From contig NZ_JAFCNB010000014.1 in the NCBI RefSeq assembly GCF_017896165.1, positions 1 to 64,000 on the forward strand: a stretch of DNA of 64,000 nucleotides, read 5' to 3'. The translations under genes and the position numbers were made by a program. Positions 48,472 through 58,443 of this stretch are shown one piece after another (positions within the stretch are counted from its first letter, which is position 1; each line of letters opens with the position of its first letter). Origin of the DNA: Microbispora oryzae (GTDB taxonomy: Bacteria > Actinomycetota > Actinomycetes > Streptosporangiales > Streptosporangiaceae). The notes below the pieces were generated by a model. It saw only the letters and a list, made by a program, of their open reading frames with translations, was not told the origin of the DNA and did not search any database.

Positions 48472-51369
48472 ATGGCCGTGGGCGTGTGGTTCGGGGTGCT
48501 GGGGCCGCTCCGCGCCGAGGTGGGCGGCCGTGCGGCCCGGCTGGGTGGGCCCCGCCAGCAGGCCGTGCTGGCCCTGCTGCTGATAGCGGAGGGCAGGACC
48601 GTCTCCGCGGAACGGATCCTCTCGGAAGTGTGGGACGGCTCCCGCCCGCCCTCCATGACGACGCTCCACGGTTATGTCGGGGATCTGCGCAGGGCGCTGG
48701 AGCCGGAACGGGAGCCCGGCGCTCCGGCCCGGCTGCTGGTGCGCGAGGGGTCGGGCTACGCCCTGCGCATCACCCCCGCGGCGGTCGACGCCGGGCTCTT
48801 CACGGATCTGGCCGCTCGGGGCCGGCGCTCGCTGGAGGGCGGCGAACCGGAACAGGCGACGGAGCTCCTCGGGCAGGCGCTGGCGCTCTGGCGGGGCCCG
48901 GCCTACGCGGACTTCGCCGGGGCCGCCTTCGCGGCGCCCGACGCGACCCGGCTGGAGGATCTGCGGGCCACGGTGCGCGAGGACCGGCTCGCCGCCGTCA
49001 TCGCGTCGGGGCGGCACGCCGCCGCCGTGGGTGAGCTGGAGGCGCTGGTCGCCGAGCAGCCGCTCCGGGAGCGCGGCTGGGAACTGCTGGCTCTCGCCCT
49101 GTACCGGTCGGGGCGGCAGGCCGAGGCCCTCGCCACGCTGCGCAGGGTGCGCAGACGGCTCGCCGACGAGCTCGGCATCGATCCGGGACGGGGCCTGCGC
49201 GAACTGGAGGCCGCCGTGCTCGCCCAAGAACCGGCGCTCTCCCCGGACTCACGGCCGGCCCGGGGAGAGCCGCTTGCGCCGGAGACAGGGGTCGCCACGG
49301 CACCTGCGGCCCCCGGCCGCGTGCCGTCCCCCCACCGCTCGGCCCCGGCACCGCCCGCGGGCAATCTGCCGTTCGCGCTGTCCAGCTTCGTCGGCCGCGG
49401 CGGCGACCTCGCGGCTGTCGCGGATCTGCTGGACGGGCACCGGCTTGTCACGCTCACCGGCCCAGGTGGGGTCGGCAAGACCCGCCTGGCACTGGAGGTG
49501 GCGCGCGCCCGCACCGACGCCGACGGGCCGTGGCTCGTCGAGCTCGCGGGGCTGCGCGCCCCCGAACTGCTCACCGCCACCATCGCCACCGCCCTGGGCC
49601 TGCCCGCCGCGTCGTCCCCCGATCAGCTGGCCGGGATGCTCGTCGGCCGCGATCTGCTGATCGTCGTGGACAACTGTGAGCACCTGCTGGTCCCGGCGGC
49701 CACGGTGGTCCACACCCTGCTGAGCCGATGCGGCGCCGTACGGATCCTCTGCACCAGCCGCGAACCGCTGGGCATCACCGGTGAGACGGTCTACGAAGTG
49801 CCGCCGCTGCACGCCGAGACGGAGGCCGCGGAGCTCTTCCTCCGTCGCGCGGCCGCCACCCAGGCCGGCTGGACGCCGGGGCCGGACGACAGGGAGAGGA
49901 TCGCCGCCCTGTGCGCGGGTCTCGACGGCATCCCGCTGGCCATCGAACTCGCCGCCGCGCAGTGCCGGACGCTGTCCGTCGGCCAGATCGCCGACGCGCT
50001 GGAGGACCGCTTCACTCTGCTGGTGGGCGGTCCCGCCGGACGGCCGGACCGCCATCGGACCCTGCTGGACACGGTGGCCTGGAGCGACCAGCTGCTGCGA
50101 CCGGCGGAACGCCGGCTCTTCCACCGGCTCGGCGTGCTCTGCGCCGGCTTCGACCTCGAGGGCGCGGCCGCCGTTGGGGGAGTGACGCCCGTCCTGGCCC
50201 CTCTGTCGGCGCTGGTCCGCAAGTCGCTGGTCACCGCCGAACCGGGCACGGCGCCACGCCGCTACCGGATGCTGGAGACACTGCGCCAGTACGCCTTGGG
50301 CTTCCTCTCCCCGGAGGAGCTGGCCGGAGCCCGGGAACGCCATCGCGCCTGGGCCCTGTCCCGGGCGGAAAGCGCCGAACGCCACATCCGCGGCCCTCAA
50401 GGGGTGGCGTTGCTGGACGGCCTGAGCCGTGACCAGCCGGAGTTCCGGGCCGCGTTCGCCTCCGCGCTGGCGGAGGGTGACGGCGAACACGCGCTGCGGC
50501 TCGGCGGCGCGCTCTTCTGGTTCTGGTTCCGCCGAGGTCACGTCGCCGAGGGGCTGGCCTGGCTGTCCCAGGCCTTCGCGGCCGCCCCGACCGCCGGCGC
50601 GGGTGTCCGGGCGCGTGCCAGATTCGCCGTCGGGGCCCTGCGCTACGTCGCAGGTCAGACCGCGCGGGCTCACGAGGCGGCCCGTACGGCCATCGAGGAG
50701 GCCCGCGAGGCCGGAGACCCGGTGACGGAGGCCAGCGCGACCGCCTACGCCGGCTACCTGGGACTGCTTGCCGGGGCGGCGGTCGACGCCGCGGCCCTCG
50801 CCGGCACGGCCGTCGAGCTCGCCCGGCGCACCACCCAGGTCTGGCTGGAGGCGGAGACCCTCATGGTCCAGGGCATGGTGCTCCGGATCCTGGGCGACCT
50901 GCCGGGCGCCGACGCCGTCTTCCGGGAGGCGATCGCCGCCGCCCACGCCAGTGGCCACGACTGGGTGGCCGACGGAGCCGCCTGGTGCGACATGAAGACC
51001 GCCTCGGACCGCGGGGACGGCCCCCGGGCGCTCGCCATCGCGGGGGACATCCTGGCCGCGATGGACCTATACGGAGACATCTCCTTCTGGCTGGTGACGG
51101 TGCACAGCGCGGCCCGCGCGCTCACGCTGACCGGGCAGGCCGAGCAGGCGGCCCTGCTGATGGGCGCGGTCGAGGCCATTGGCCGGCGGGCCGGCGTCTC
51201 TCCCGAGCTGATGGACCCGATCGACGGGCCGCGTGAGGCGGCCGCCGTACGAGGGGCGCTGCCGCCGGACGAGTACGAACGTCATGCGGCACGCGGGCGC
51301 GCGCTGTCCCGGGAGGACGCGAGCGCCCTGCTCACGAACCTGATCGACGGTCATCGGCTCCCGCGATAG
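48472..51369 (+). CDS. AfsR/SARP-type regulator with NB-ARC-like ATPase and TPR
   Basis: A 965-residue transcription activator. Residues 1-95 are an OmpR-like winged helix (VLGPLRAEVGGRAARLGGPR; TLHGYVGDLRRALEP), residues about 100-250 a BTAD domain (LRRVRRRLADELGIDPGRGL), then a low-complexity linker. An ATPase domain has Walker A GPGGVGKTRLALEVARA and LLIVVDNCEHLL (Walker B) with GIPLAIELAAAQ, and the C-terminal 350 residues are TPR-like. ATG 48472 begins AVGVWFGVLGPL, the normal start of the winged helix. It most likely activates the following FAD-enzyme operon. Unlike the debris at the left edge, it is intact. Confidence 0.9.
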   Translation: MAVGVWFGVLGPLRAEVGGRAARLGGPRQQAVLALLLIAEGRTVSAERILSEVWDGSRPPSMTTLHGYVGDLRRALEPEREPGAPARLLVREGSGYALRITPAAVDAGLFTDLAARGRRSLEGGEPEQATELLGQALALWRGPAYADFAGAAFAAPDATRLEDLRATVREDRLAAVIASGRHAAAVGELEALVAEQPLRERGWELLALALYRSGRQAEALATLRRVRRRLADELGIDPGRGLRELEAAVLAQEPALSPDSRPARGEPLAPETGVATAPAAPGRVPSPHRSAPAPPAGNLPFALSSFVGRGGDLAAVADLLDGHRLVTLTGPGGVGKTRLALEVARARTDADGPWLVELAGLRAPELLTATIATALGLPAASSPDQLAGMLVGRDLLIVVDNCEHLLVPAATVVHTLLSRCGAVRILCTSREPLGITGETVYEVPPLHAETEAAELFLRRAAATQAGWTPGPDDRERIAALCAGLDGIPLAIELAAAQCRTLSVGQIADALEDRFTLLVGGPAGRPDRHRTLLDTVAWSDQLLRPAERRLFHRLGVLCAGFDLEGAAAVGGVTPVLAPLSALVRKSLVTAEPGTAPRRYRMLETLRQYALGFLSPEELAGARERHRAWALSRAESAERHIRGPQGVALLDGLSRDQPEFRAAFASALAEGDGEHALRLGGALFWFWFRRGHVAEGLAWLSQAFAAAPTAGAGVRARARFAVGALRYVAGQTARAHEAARTAIEEAREAGDPVTEASATAYAGYLGLLAGAAVDAAALAGTAVELARRTTQVWLEAETLMVQGMVLRILGDLPGADAVFREAIAAAHASGHDWVADGAAWCDMKTASDRGDGPRALAIAGDILAAMDLYGDISFWLVTVHSAARALTLTGQAEQAALLMGAVEAIGRRAGVSPELMDPIDGPREAAAVRGALPPDEYERHAARGRALSREDASALLTNLIDGHRLPR

Positions 51370-51503
51370 CGGCTCACCCGGCCGCCGGCGCGGCCTGAAT
51401 AGACCGTTCCAAGCCGATTCCCAGTGACCGCCAAGCGGCCACGCACATTCTCGTGTCGTGAACGCGGCCGCACACACAGGGCGGCCGGACAACGAGGTGA
51501 ACC

Positions 51504-51539
51504 ATGATCGAGCGAATGATCCGGGTGAGGACACCATGA
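51504..51539 (+). CDS. 11-residue leader ORF overlapping the FAD enzyme start
   Basis: ATG 51504 with GAGGTGA 4-5 nt upstream opens MIERMIRVRTP and stops at TGA 51537-51539, overlapping the ATG of the FAD enzyme (ATGA). The peptide is Arg/Ile/Met-rich. It would couple translation of the enzyme to that of the leader. It is short enough to arise by chance, though the good ribosome site and exact overlap argue for a role. Confidence 0.35.
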   Translation: MIERMIRVRTP

Positions 51540-52999
51540 CAGACACCGGCCACCTCCCCACCGGGCACGCCGTCGTTCTCGGAGCGGGCGTCGGCGGACT
51601 GCTGGCGGCCCGGGTGCTCAGCGAGACGTTCGAACGGGTCACGGTGGTCGACCGTGACGCGCTGCCCGAGCGGGGAGTCCCGCGGCGCGGAGTGCCGCAG
51701 GGCCATCACGCCCACGGGATGCTGTCCCGGGGCTGCGAGATCCTCGACGACCTGTTCCCCCGGCTGACCGCGGATCTGATCGCCACCGGCGCCACCCCCT
51801 GCGACATCCAGAACGACGTCCGCTGGTACAACGACGGCCGGCTGTTGCGGCGGGCGCCTTCGCCGCTGCGCGGCCTGACGGTGAGCCGCCCGCACCTCGA
51901 AGGCGCGTTACGGGCCCGGGTGGCGGCCCTTCCGGGCGTCGTGATCCACGGGCGCTGCGAGGCGGTCGAGCCGATCGCCGGCGTGGGCGGCGCGGTCACC
52001 GGAGTGCGCCTGCTGCGGCAGGGGCACGAAACCCCCGAGGACATGGCGGCGGACCTAGTGGTGAACGCCACGGGCCGCGGGAACCGGGGCGCGGAGTGGC
52101 TGCGCCGCCTGGGATACGAGCCCCCGGCGGAGGACCGCGTCGACTCCGGGCTGGCGTACGTCTCGCGCGACTATCGACGCCGGCCGGGCGACGCCGACGC
52201 CGTCGCCCTCATCGTGGGACACAGTGCGTCGGTCCCGAGGGGCGGGGTCGCGCTCAGCGCGGAGGGGGACCGCTGGCTCGTCACCCTGTACGGCATGGGC
52301 GACGACGTGCCGCCGGTCGACCCGGACGGGTACCACCGGTTCGCGGCCCGCCTTCCGGTCCCCGACCTGCATGACCTTCTGCGGCGCCTCGAACCGCTCG
52401 GGGCTCCGCGGCTGATGCGCATCCCCGTGGCCATCCGCCGCCGTTACGAACGGCTGCGCCGCTTCCCCGAGGGCTATCTGGTGTTCGGCGACGCCCTGTG
52501 CCAGTTCAATCCCACGTACGGGCAGGGCATGACGGCGGCGGCCTGCGAGGCCGTCGCTCTGCGCGACTGCCTGGCGGACGGCGGACGGCACGGCCTGGCC
52601 CGCCGTTTCCACGAGCGTGCCGCGCGGATCATCGACGTGCCGTGGGACATGTCAGCCGGGGGCGATCTCCGGTTCCCGTCCGTCGAGGGCCGGCGCACCC
52701 TGCGCGTGCGGCTGCTGAACGGCTACCTCTCCCGCGTTCACGTGGCCGCGGAGGCGGACCCGGTGGTGGGGCGCGCCTTCCTGAGCATCGCCAACCTGCA
52801 GACCCACCCGCGGCGCCTGTTCTCGCCGGGAGTCATGGCACGCGTGCTCCGGCCGCGTGCCGGCGCCCCGGACGCCCCGCTGCCCGCCGCCCGGGAAGAG
52901 TCCCGGCCGGTCACTGACCACCCCGGCCCGTCCCGGGCCGGGCGTCGCAACCCGAGAAAGCGGTCCGGAAAGGACCGCGAGAGAAAGGCAGTCTCATGA
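51536..52999 (+). CDS. FAD-dependent oxidoreductase/monooxygenase-like protein
   Basis: A 487-residue flavoprotein. The dinucleotide-binding GxGxxG is AVVLGAGVGGLLAARVL (about residues 13-30) with the acidic end VVDRDALP, the second FAD motif is YLVFGDALCQFNPTYGQGM, and ADLVVNATGRG is the DG-like motif. GVPQGHHAHGMLSRG is characteristic of an actinobacterial group related to geranylgeranyl-reductase and aromatic hydroxylase flavoproteins. The last 30 residues are Arg/Pro-rich. Its stop overlaps the start of the secreted-protein gene (ATGA). Substrate unknown; control by the upstream SARP regulator is inferred from order and direction. Confidence 0.87.
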   Translation: MTDTGHLPTGHAVVLGAGVGGLLAARVLSETFERVTVVDRDALPERGVPRRGVPQGHHAHGMLSRGCEILDDLFPRLTADLIATGATPCDIQNDVRWYNDGRLLRRAPSPLRGLTVSRPHLEGALRARVAALPGVVIHGRCEAVEPIAGVGGAVTGVRLLRQGHETPEDMAADLVVNATGRGNRGAEWLRRLGYEPPAEDRVDSGLAYVSRDYRRRPGDADAVALIVGHSASVPRGGVALSAEGDRWLVTLYGMGDDVPPVDPDGYHRFAARLPVPDLHDLLRRLEPLGAPRLMRIPVAIRRRYERLRRFPEGYLVFGDALCQFNPTYGQGMTAAACEAVALRDCLADGGRHGLARRFHERAARIIDVPWDMSAGGDLRFPSVEGRRTLRVRLLNGYLSRVHVAAEADPVVGRAFLSIANLQTHPRRLFSPGVMARVLRPRAGAPDAPLPAAREESRPVTDHPGPSRAGRRNPRKRSGKDRERKAVS

Positions 53000-53331
53000 C
53001 CAAGCGCATCACCACCGGCATCACCCTGGCGACCGCGGCCGTACTGGGCGGGCTCGCCCTCGCGGGCCCGGCCGCCGCGCAGACGGCCACCGCGGGCAAC
53101 GCGGTCTGGGTCGAGCCCGGCGCCACCAGGTCGTTCCTGGCCATGTGCCCTTCGTACGCGCCCACGATGCTGACCGGCACGATCGTCATCACCGCCGGTC
53201 CCGGGGTGTCGCTCACCACCAGCCTGGACACCGACTCCGACGCCTTCAGCCGCGACAAGCTCACGGTGACGGCCACGAACGGAGGCGCCGCCCGCGTGTA
53301 CGTCTCGGCCAAGGCCTCCTGCACCAGCTGA
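52996..53331 (+). CDS. small secreted protein, unknown function
   Basis: A 111-residue protein with a clear signal peptide (TKRITTGITLATAAVLGGLA, cleavage near AAAQT). The mature part of about 80 residues is beta-prone, contains two Cys (MCPSYAP and KASCTS) likely forming a disulfide, and has no recognisable family. ATG 52996 overlaps the flavoenzyme stop and has GAAAGG upstream, so it is translationally coupled to a cytoplasmic redox enzyme, an odd pairing. Confidence 0.8.
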   Translation: MTKRITTGITLATAAVLGGLALAGPAAAQTATAGNAVWVEPGATRSFLAMCPSYAPTMLTGTIVITAGPGVSLTTSLDTDSDAFSRDKLTVTATNGGAARVYVSAKASCTS

Positions 53332-53354
53332 CCGTCCGGCCCACACTGTCGTTA

Positions 53355-53400
53355 ACGGCCATCGCTTCTCCTTCGATCTGAAGGATCAGGCGATGGCCGT
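53355..53400 (+). terminator. long hairpin terminator
   Basis: ACGGCCATCGC (53355-53365) pairs perfectly with GCGATGGCCGT (53390-53400), with an inner TCCTTC/GAAGGA stem. It lies 24 nt after the secreted-protein stop. No T-run. Confidence 0.7.
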
Positions 53401-53863
53401 CCTCATTTCCGGACGCCATGCCTCTGCCAGCGGAAACACTCACACCACTCCCGTGGACGCGACCAAACTCATCGACTGGTACGGCACTCCGAGACTGAAA
53501 TTTTCAGCATCGTGATGGAGAAACTTTCTAACGTCCTATCCCTGTAGGTGTGAACGCCTGTCGGTGGAGAGCGCTGAACACGCCGCTGACCAGGAGTGGC
53601 GGGGAGTGAGACGCTTCCGGCCTGTCAACCCTGATGAGGATGCTCCGTTCAGCGGTCTGCGGGCCGCTCGGCGGACGGTGACTCCGATAAATGATGATGC
53701 TATGTTTCGCGAAATATTTAGTTGTTGTTGCGTAACTGGGATCGCTCTGTTTTCGGCTCTCAACGTATTGGAATCGGTTCGGCGGTCGAGGATCCCTGTT
53801 CCGCACCAACCCTCTGACGGCCGTCCGGCATGACAAGACCATGAAAGGCAGAGGAGATCACAC
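53401..53863. promoter_or_regulatory. 463-bp region upstream of the GH5 gene with candidate operators
   Basis: No gene seen. It is the most AT-rich stretch near the glycosidases (53690-53760). Sites: palindrome CTGAAATTTTCAG (53495-53507); GAAACTTTC (53520-53528), a LacI-like half-site form; perfect palindrome TTTCGCGAAA (53705-53714); and TGGGATCGCTCTGT (53737-53750), which agrees at 10 of 14 bases with the CebR box TGGGAGCGCTCCCA. AGAGGAG before GTG 53864 is the ribosome site. Confidence 0.45.
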
Positions 53864-56047
<2,184 letters not shown>

Positions 56048-56059
56048 CCACACACAGGC

Positions 56060-56094
56060 ACGGGGGTCGCGGCCACATCGGCCGCGGCCCCCGT
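56060..56094 (+). terminator. strong hairpin terminator after GH5
   Basis: ACGGGGG-t-CGCGGCC (56060-56074) pairs with GGCCGCG-g-CCCCCGT (56080-56094): 14 pairs around one T/G position with a 5-nt loop, 13 nt after the GH5 stop. Confidence 0.7.
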
Positions 56095-56182
56095 CGCAGA
56101 GCGATGGAGTGCCGTACGAAGATCCGTCGATCGCCGTTCCGGCGATCCGGACACTCCCCGGAACTCCGGAAAGCGAGAACCC

Positions 56183-58297
56183 GTGTACCTCTCGTCTCTC
56201 CGCGGTCGCGGCTTACGGCGCCGGCTCTCCGCGGCCGTGGTCATGGCCATGGTCATGGCCGCGGTCGGCGCCGTCCTCACGACATCCGGTACGGCGGCTC
56301 AGGCGGAGACCCAGGCCGTCAACGTCACCGTCAACGTCCGTGAAGGACTGGGCACCGTGCCCGACACCGCGTACGGCCTCAACCAGGCGGTGTGGGACGG
56401 AAACATGAACACTCCGGCGTCGGTGGATCTTCTCAGCAAGGCCGGCGTGCAGATGATGCGCTATCCCGGTGGTTCCTACGGCGACGGCTTCCACTGGAAG
56501 ACCAGCACCGTCTCCGGCGGCGGGTACGTGGCGCCGGGGACGGACTTCGATTCCTTCATGGGCACCGTCAAGGCCATCGGAGCCCAGGCGATCCTCATCG
56601 CGAACTACGGCTCGGGCACGCCGCAGGAGGCCGCCGACTGGGTGAAGTACGCCAACGTCACCAAGGGCTACGGCGTGAAGTACTGGGAGATCGGCAACGA
56701 GATCTTCGGTAACGGCTACTACGGCGCCGACTGGGAGCTCGACTACCACGAAAGCAAAGGCCCGGCCGCGTACGCGAACAACCTGGTGCAGTACGCCCAG
56801 GCGATGAAGGCGGTCGATCCCACGATCAAGATCGGGGCGGTGGTCACGGATCCGGGCAACTGGCCGGACGGGGTCGTCGCGACCGGTGACAGCGCGGCCT
56901 GGAACCAGACGGTGCTGTCGATCGCGGGGCCGTACATCGACTTCGTGATCATGCACTACTACCCGAACCACACCACCGCCGCGGACGTCCTCCAGCAGGT
57001 GCGACTGCTCCCCGGTGAGCTGGAGCAGGTGCGGCGGCAGATCGACCAGTACGCCGGTCACAACGGCCCCAACATCGGCATCGCGCTGACCGAGACCTCG
57101 TCCAACTACCAATCGGACACCCAGGTGGGCGGCCTGTTCACCGCGGACGTCTACTTCGCCGCGCTGGAGAACGGCGTGTTCACCGTGGACTACTGGGACA
57201 CCCGCAACGGCATGGGCGACGTCAGCACCGCACCCGACGGGTCGACGTCGTACGGCGACGGCGGCCTGCTGTCGAGCGGCAACTGCAACGGCGAGAACGT
57301 CTGTGAGCCGCCGCTGAACACGCCGTTCGCGCCCTACTACGCGCTGCAGATGCTCAGCGAGGTGGCACTGCCCGGCGACACGCTGGTCAAGGCCGCCTCC
57401 GACAACCGGCTCGTCACCGTGCACGCGGCCCGCAACGCCGACGGCGGCCTCAGCGTCGAACTGGTCAACAAGGACCCCGGCACCGCCTACACCGTGCACC
57501 TCGGCTACGACGGCTGGACCCCCAGCGGCGCCACGCCGACCGTCCACACCCTCGGCTCGGGGTACACCTCGATCGCCACCTCCAAGCAGGGAACCGCGAG
57601 CACGCAGGTCATTCCGCCGTACTCGATCGTGACGCTCAAGCTCACGCCGTCGGCCACCAACCCGGTCAGCACCACGCTGACCGCGCCCGGCGGCCCGGCG
57701 GCGAGCGACGTCACCGCCGGCACCGCGACCGTCTCCTGGCGACCGTCCACCGGCGGCGATGTCACCCGCTACGCCGTCTACCAGCAGTTCGGCACCAACA
57801 GTGTGCTGCTCGGCGAATCGACCTCGACCTCGTTCACCGCGCGGAACCTGGTGCCCGGCACCTCCTACACGCTGAACGTGCTCGCCACCGACCAGAAGGG
57901 CTATCTCTCGATGCCCTCCAAGCCCGTTACCTTCGTCACGGGCACACCGCGCGACAGCACCTGCGCCGTGACGTACGACCTCGCCACGGGCTGGGGCAGT
58001 GGTTTCGTGGCGAACATCAGTGTCACCAACACCGGTCCCACTCCCATCACGGGATGGACGCTGGCGTTCACCTTCCCGGCCTCGACCGAATCAGTCTCCG
58101 ACAGCACCTGGAACGGCGACTTCTCACTGGACGGCCGGCACGTGATCGTCACTCCGGCCGGCTCCAACACCTATCTCGCCGCGAACGGCGGCAACACCGT
58201 CAGCCTCGGGTTCGTCGGCAACCAGACCGGGGCCAACCCGCCCCCCGCCTCTTTCACGCTGAACGGGACTGTCTGCACCACGACTTACTCGTACTGA
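56183..58297 (+). CDS. secreted GH-A-clan glycosidase with Fn3 and CBM2 (arabinofuranosidase-like)
   Basis: A 704-residue secreted enzyme. Signal peptide of about 41 residues; catalytic barrel at about 45-380 with YWEIGNEIFGNGYYG (acid/base Glu) and IALTETSSNY (probable nucleophile Glu), the pattern of alpha-L-arabinofuranosidase-like (GH51-related) proteins; a small beta domain; an Fn3 domain at about 500-590 (VSWRPSTGGDVTRYAVYQ); and CBM2 at the end (CAVTYDLATGWGSGFVANIS). The exact GH family is not certain by eye. GTG 56183 has only a weak ribosome site. It lies downstream of the GH5 gene after a terminator, so it probably has its own promoter. Confidence 0.82.
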   Translation: MYLSSLRGRGLRRRLSAAVVMAMVMAAVGAVLTTSGTAAQAETQAVNVTVNVREGLGTVPDTAYGLNQAVWDGNMNTPASVDLLSKAGVQMMRYPGGSYGDGFHWKTSTVSGGGYVAPGTDFDSFMGTVKAIGAQAILIANYGSGTPQEAADWVKYANVTKGYGVKYWEIGNEIFGNGYYGADWELDYHESKGPAAYANNLVQYAQAMKAVDPTIKIGAVVTDPGNWPDGVVATGDSAAWNQTVLSIAGPYIDFVIMHYYPNHTTAADVLQQVRLLPGELEQVRRQIDQYAGHNGPNIGIALTETSSNYQSDTQVGGLFTADVYFAALENGVFTVDYWDTRNGMGDVSTAPDGSTSYGDGGLLSSGNCNGENVCEPPLNTPFAPYYALQMLSEVALPGDTLVKAASDNRLVTVHAARNADGGLSVELVNKDPGTAYTVHLGYDGWTPSGATPTVHTLGSGYTSIATSKQGTASTQVIPPYSIVTLKLTPSATNPVSTTLTAPGGPAASDVTAGTATVSWRPSTGGDVTRYAVYQQFGTNSVLLGESTSTSFTARNLVPGTSYTLNVLATDQKGYLSMPSKPVTFVTGTPRDSTCAVTYDLATGWGSGFVANISVTNTGPTPITGWTLAFTFPASTESVSDSTWNGDFSLDGRHVIVTPAGSNTYLAANGGNTVSLGFVGNQTGANPPPASFTLNGTVCTTTYSY

Positions 58298-58443
58298 AAC
58301 ATCGGGATCCGGGCCGGGCGGCGGCGCCGGGCCGGCCCGCACCGCCCGGTCGTACGAGGACCACGTGTGTTCTACCTGTCTGGCCCGCGATCGGCGTTCC
58401 GCCGTAGCGAATCGATACGACAGCTACATGATCAGGAGACGGT

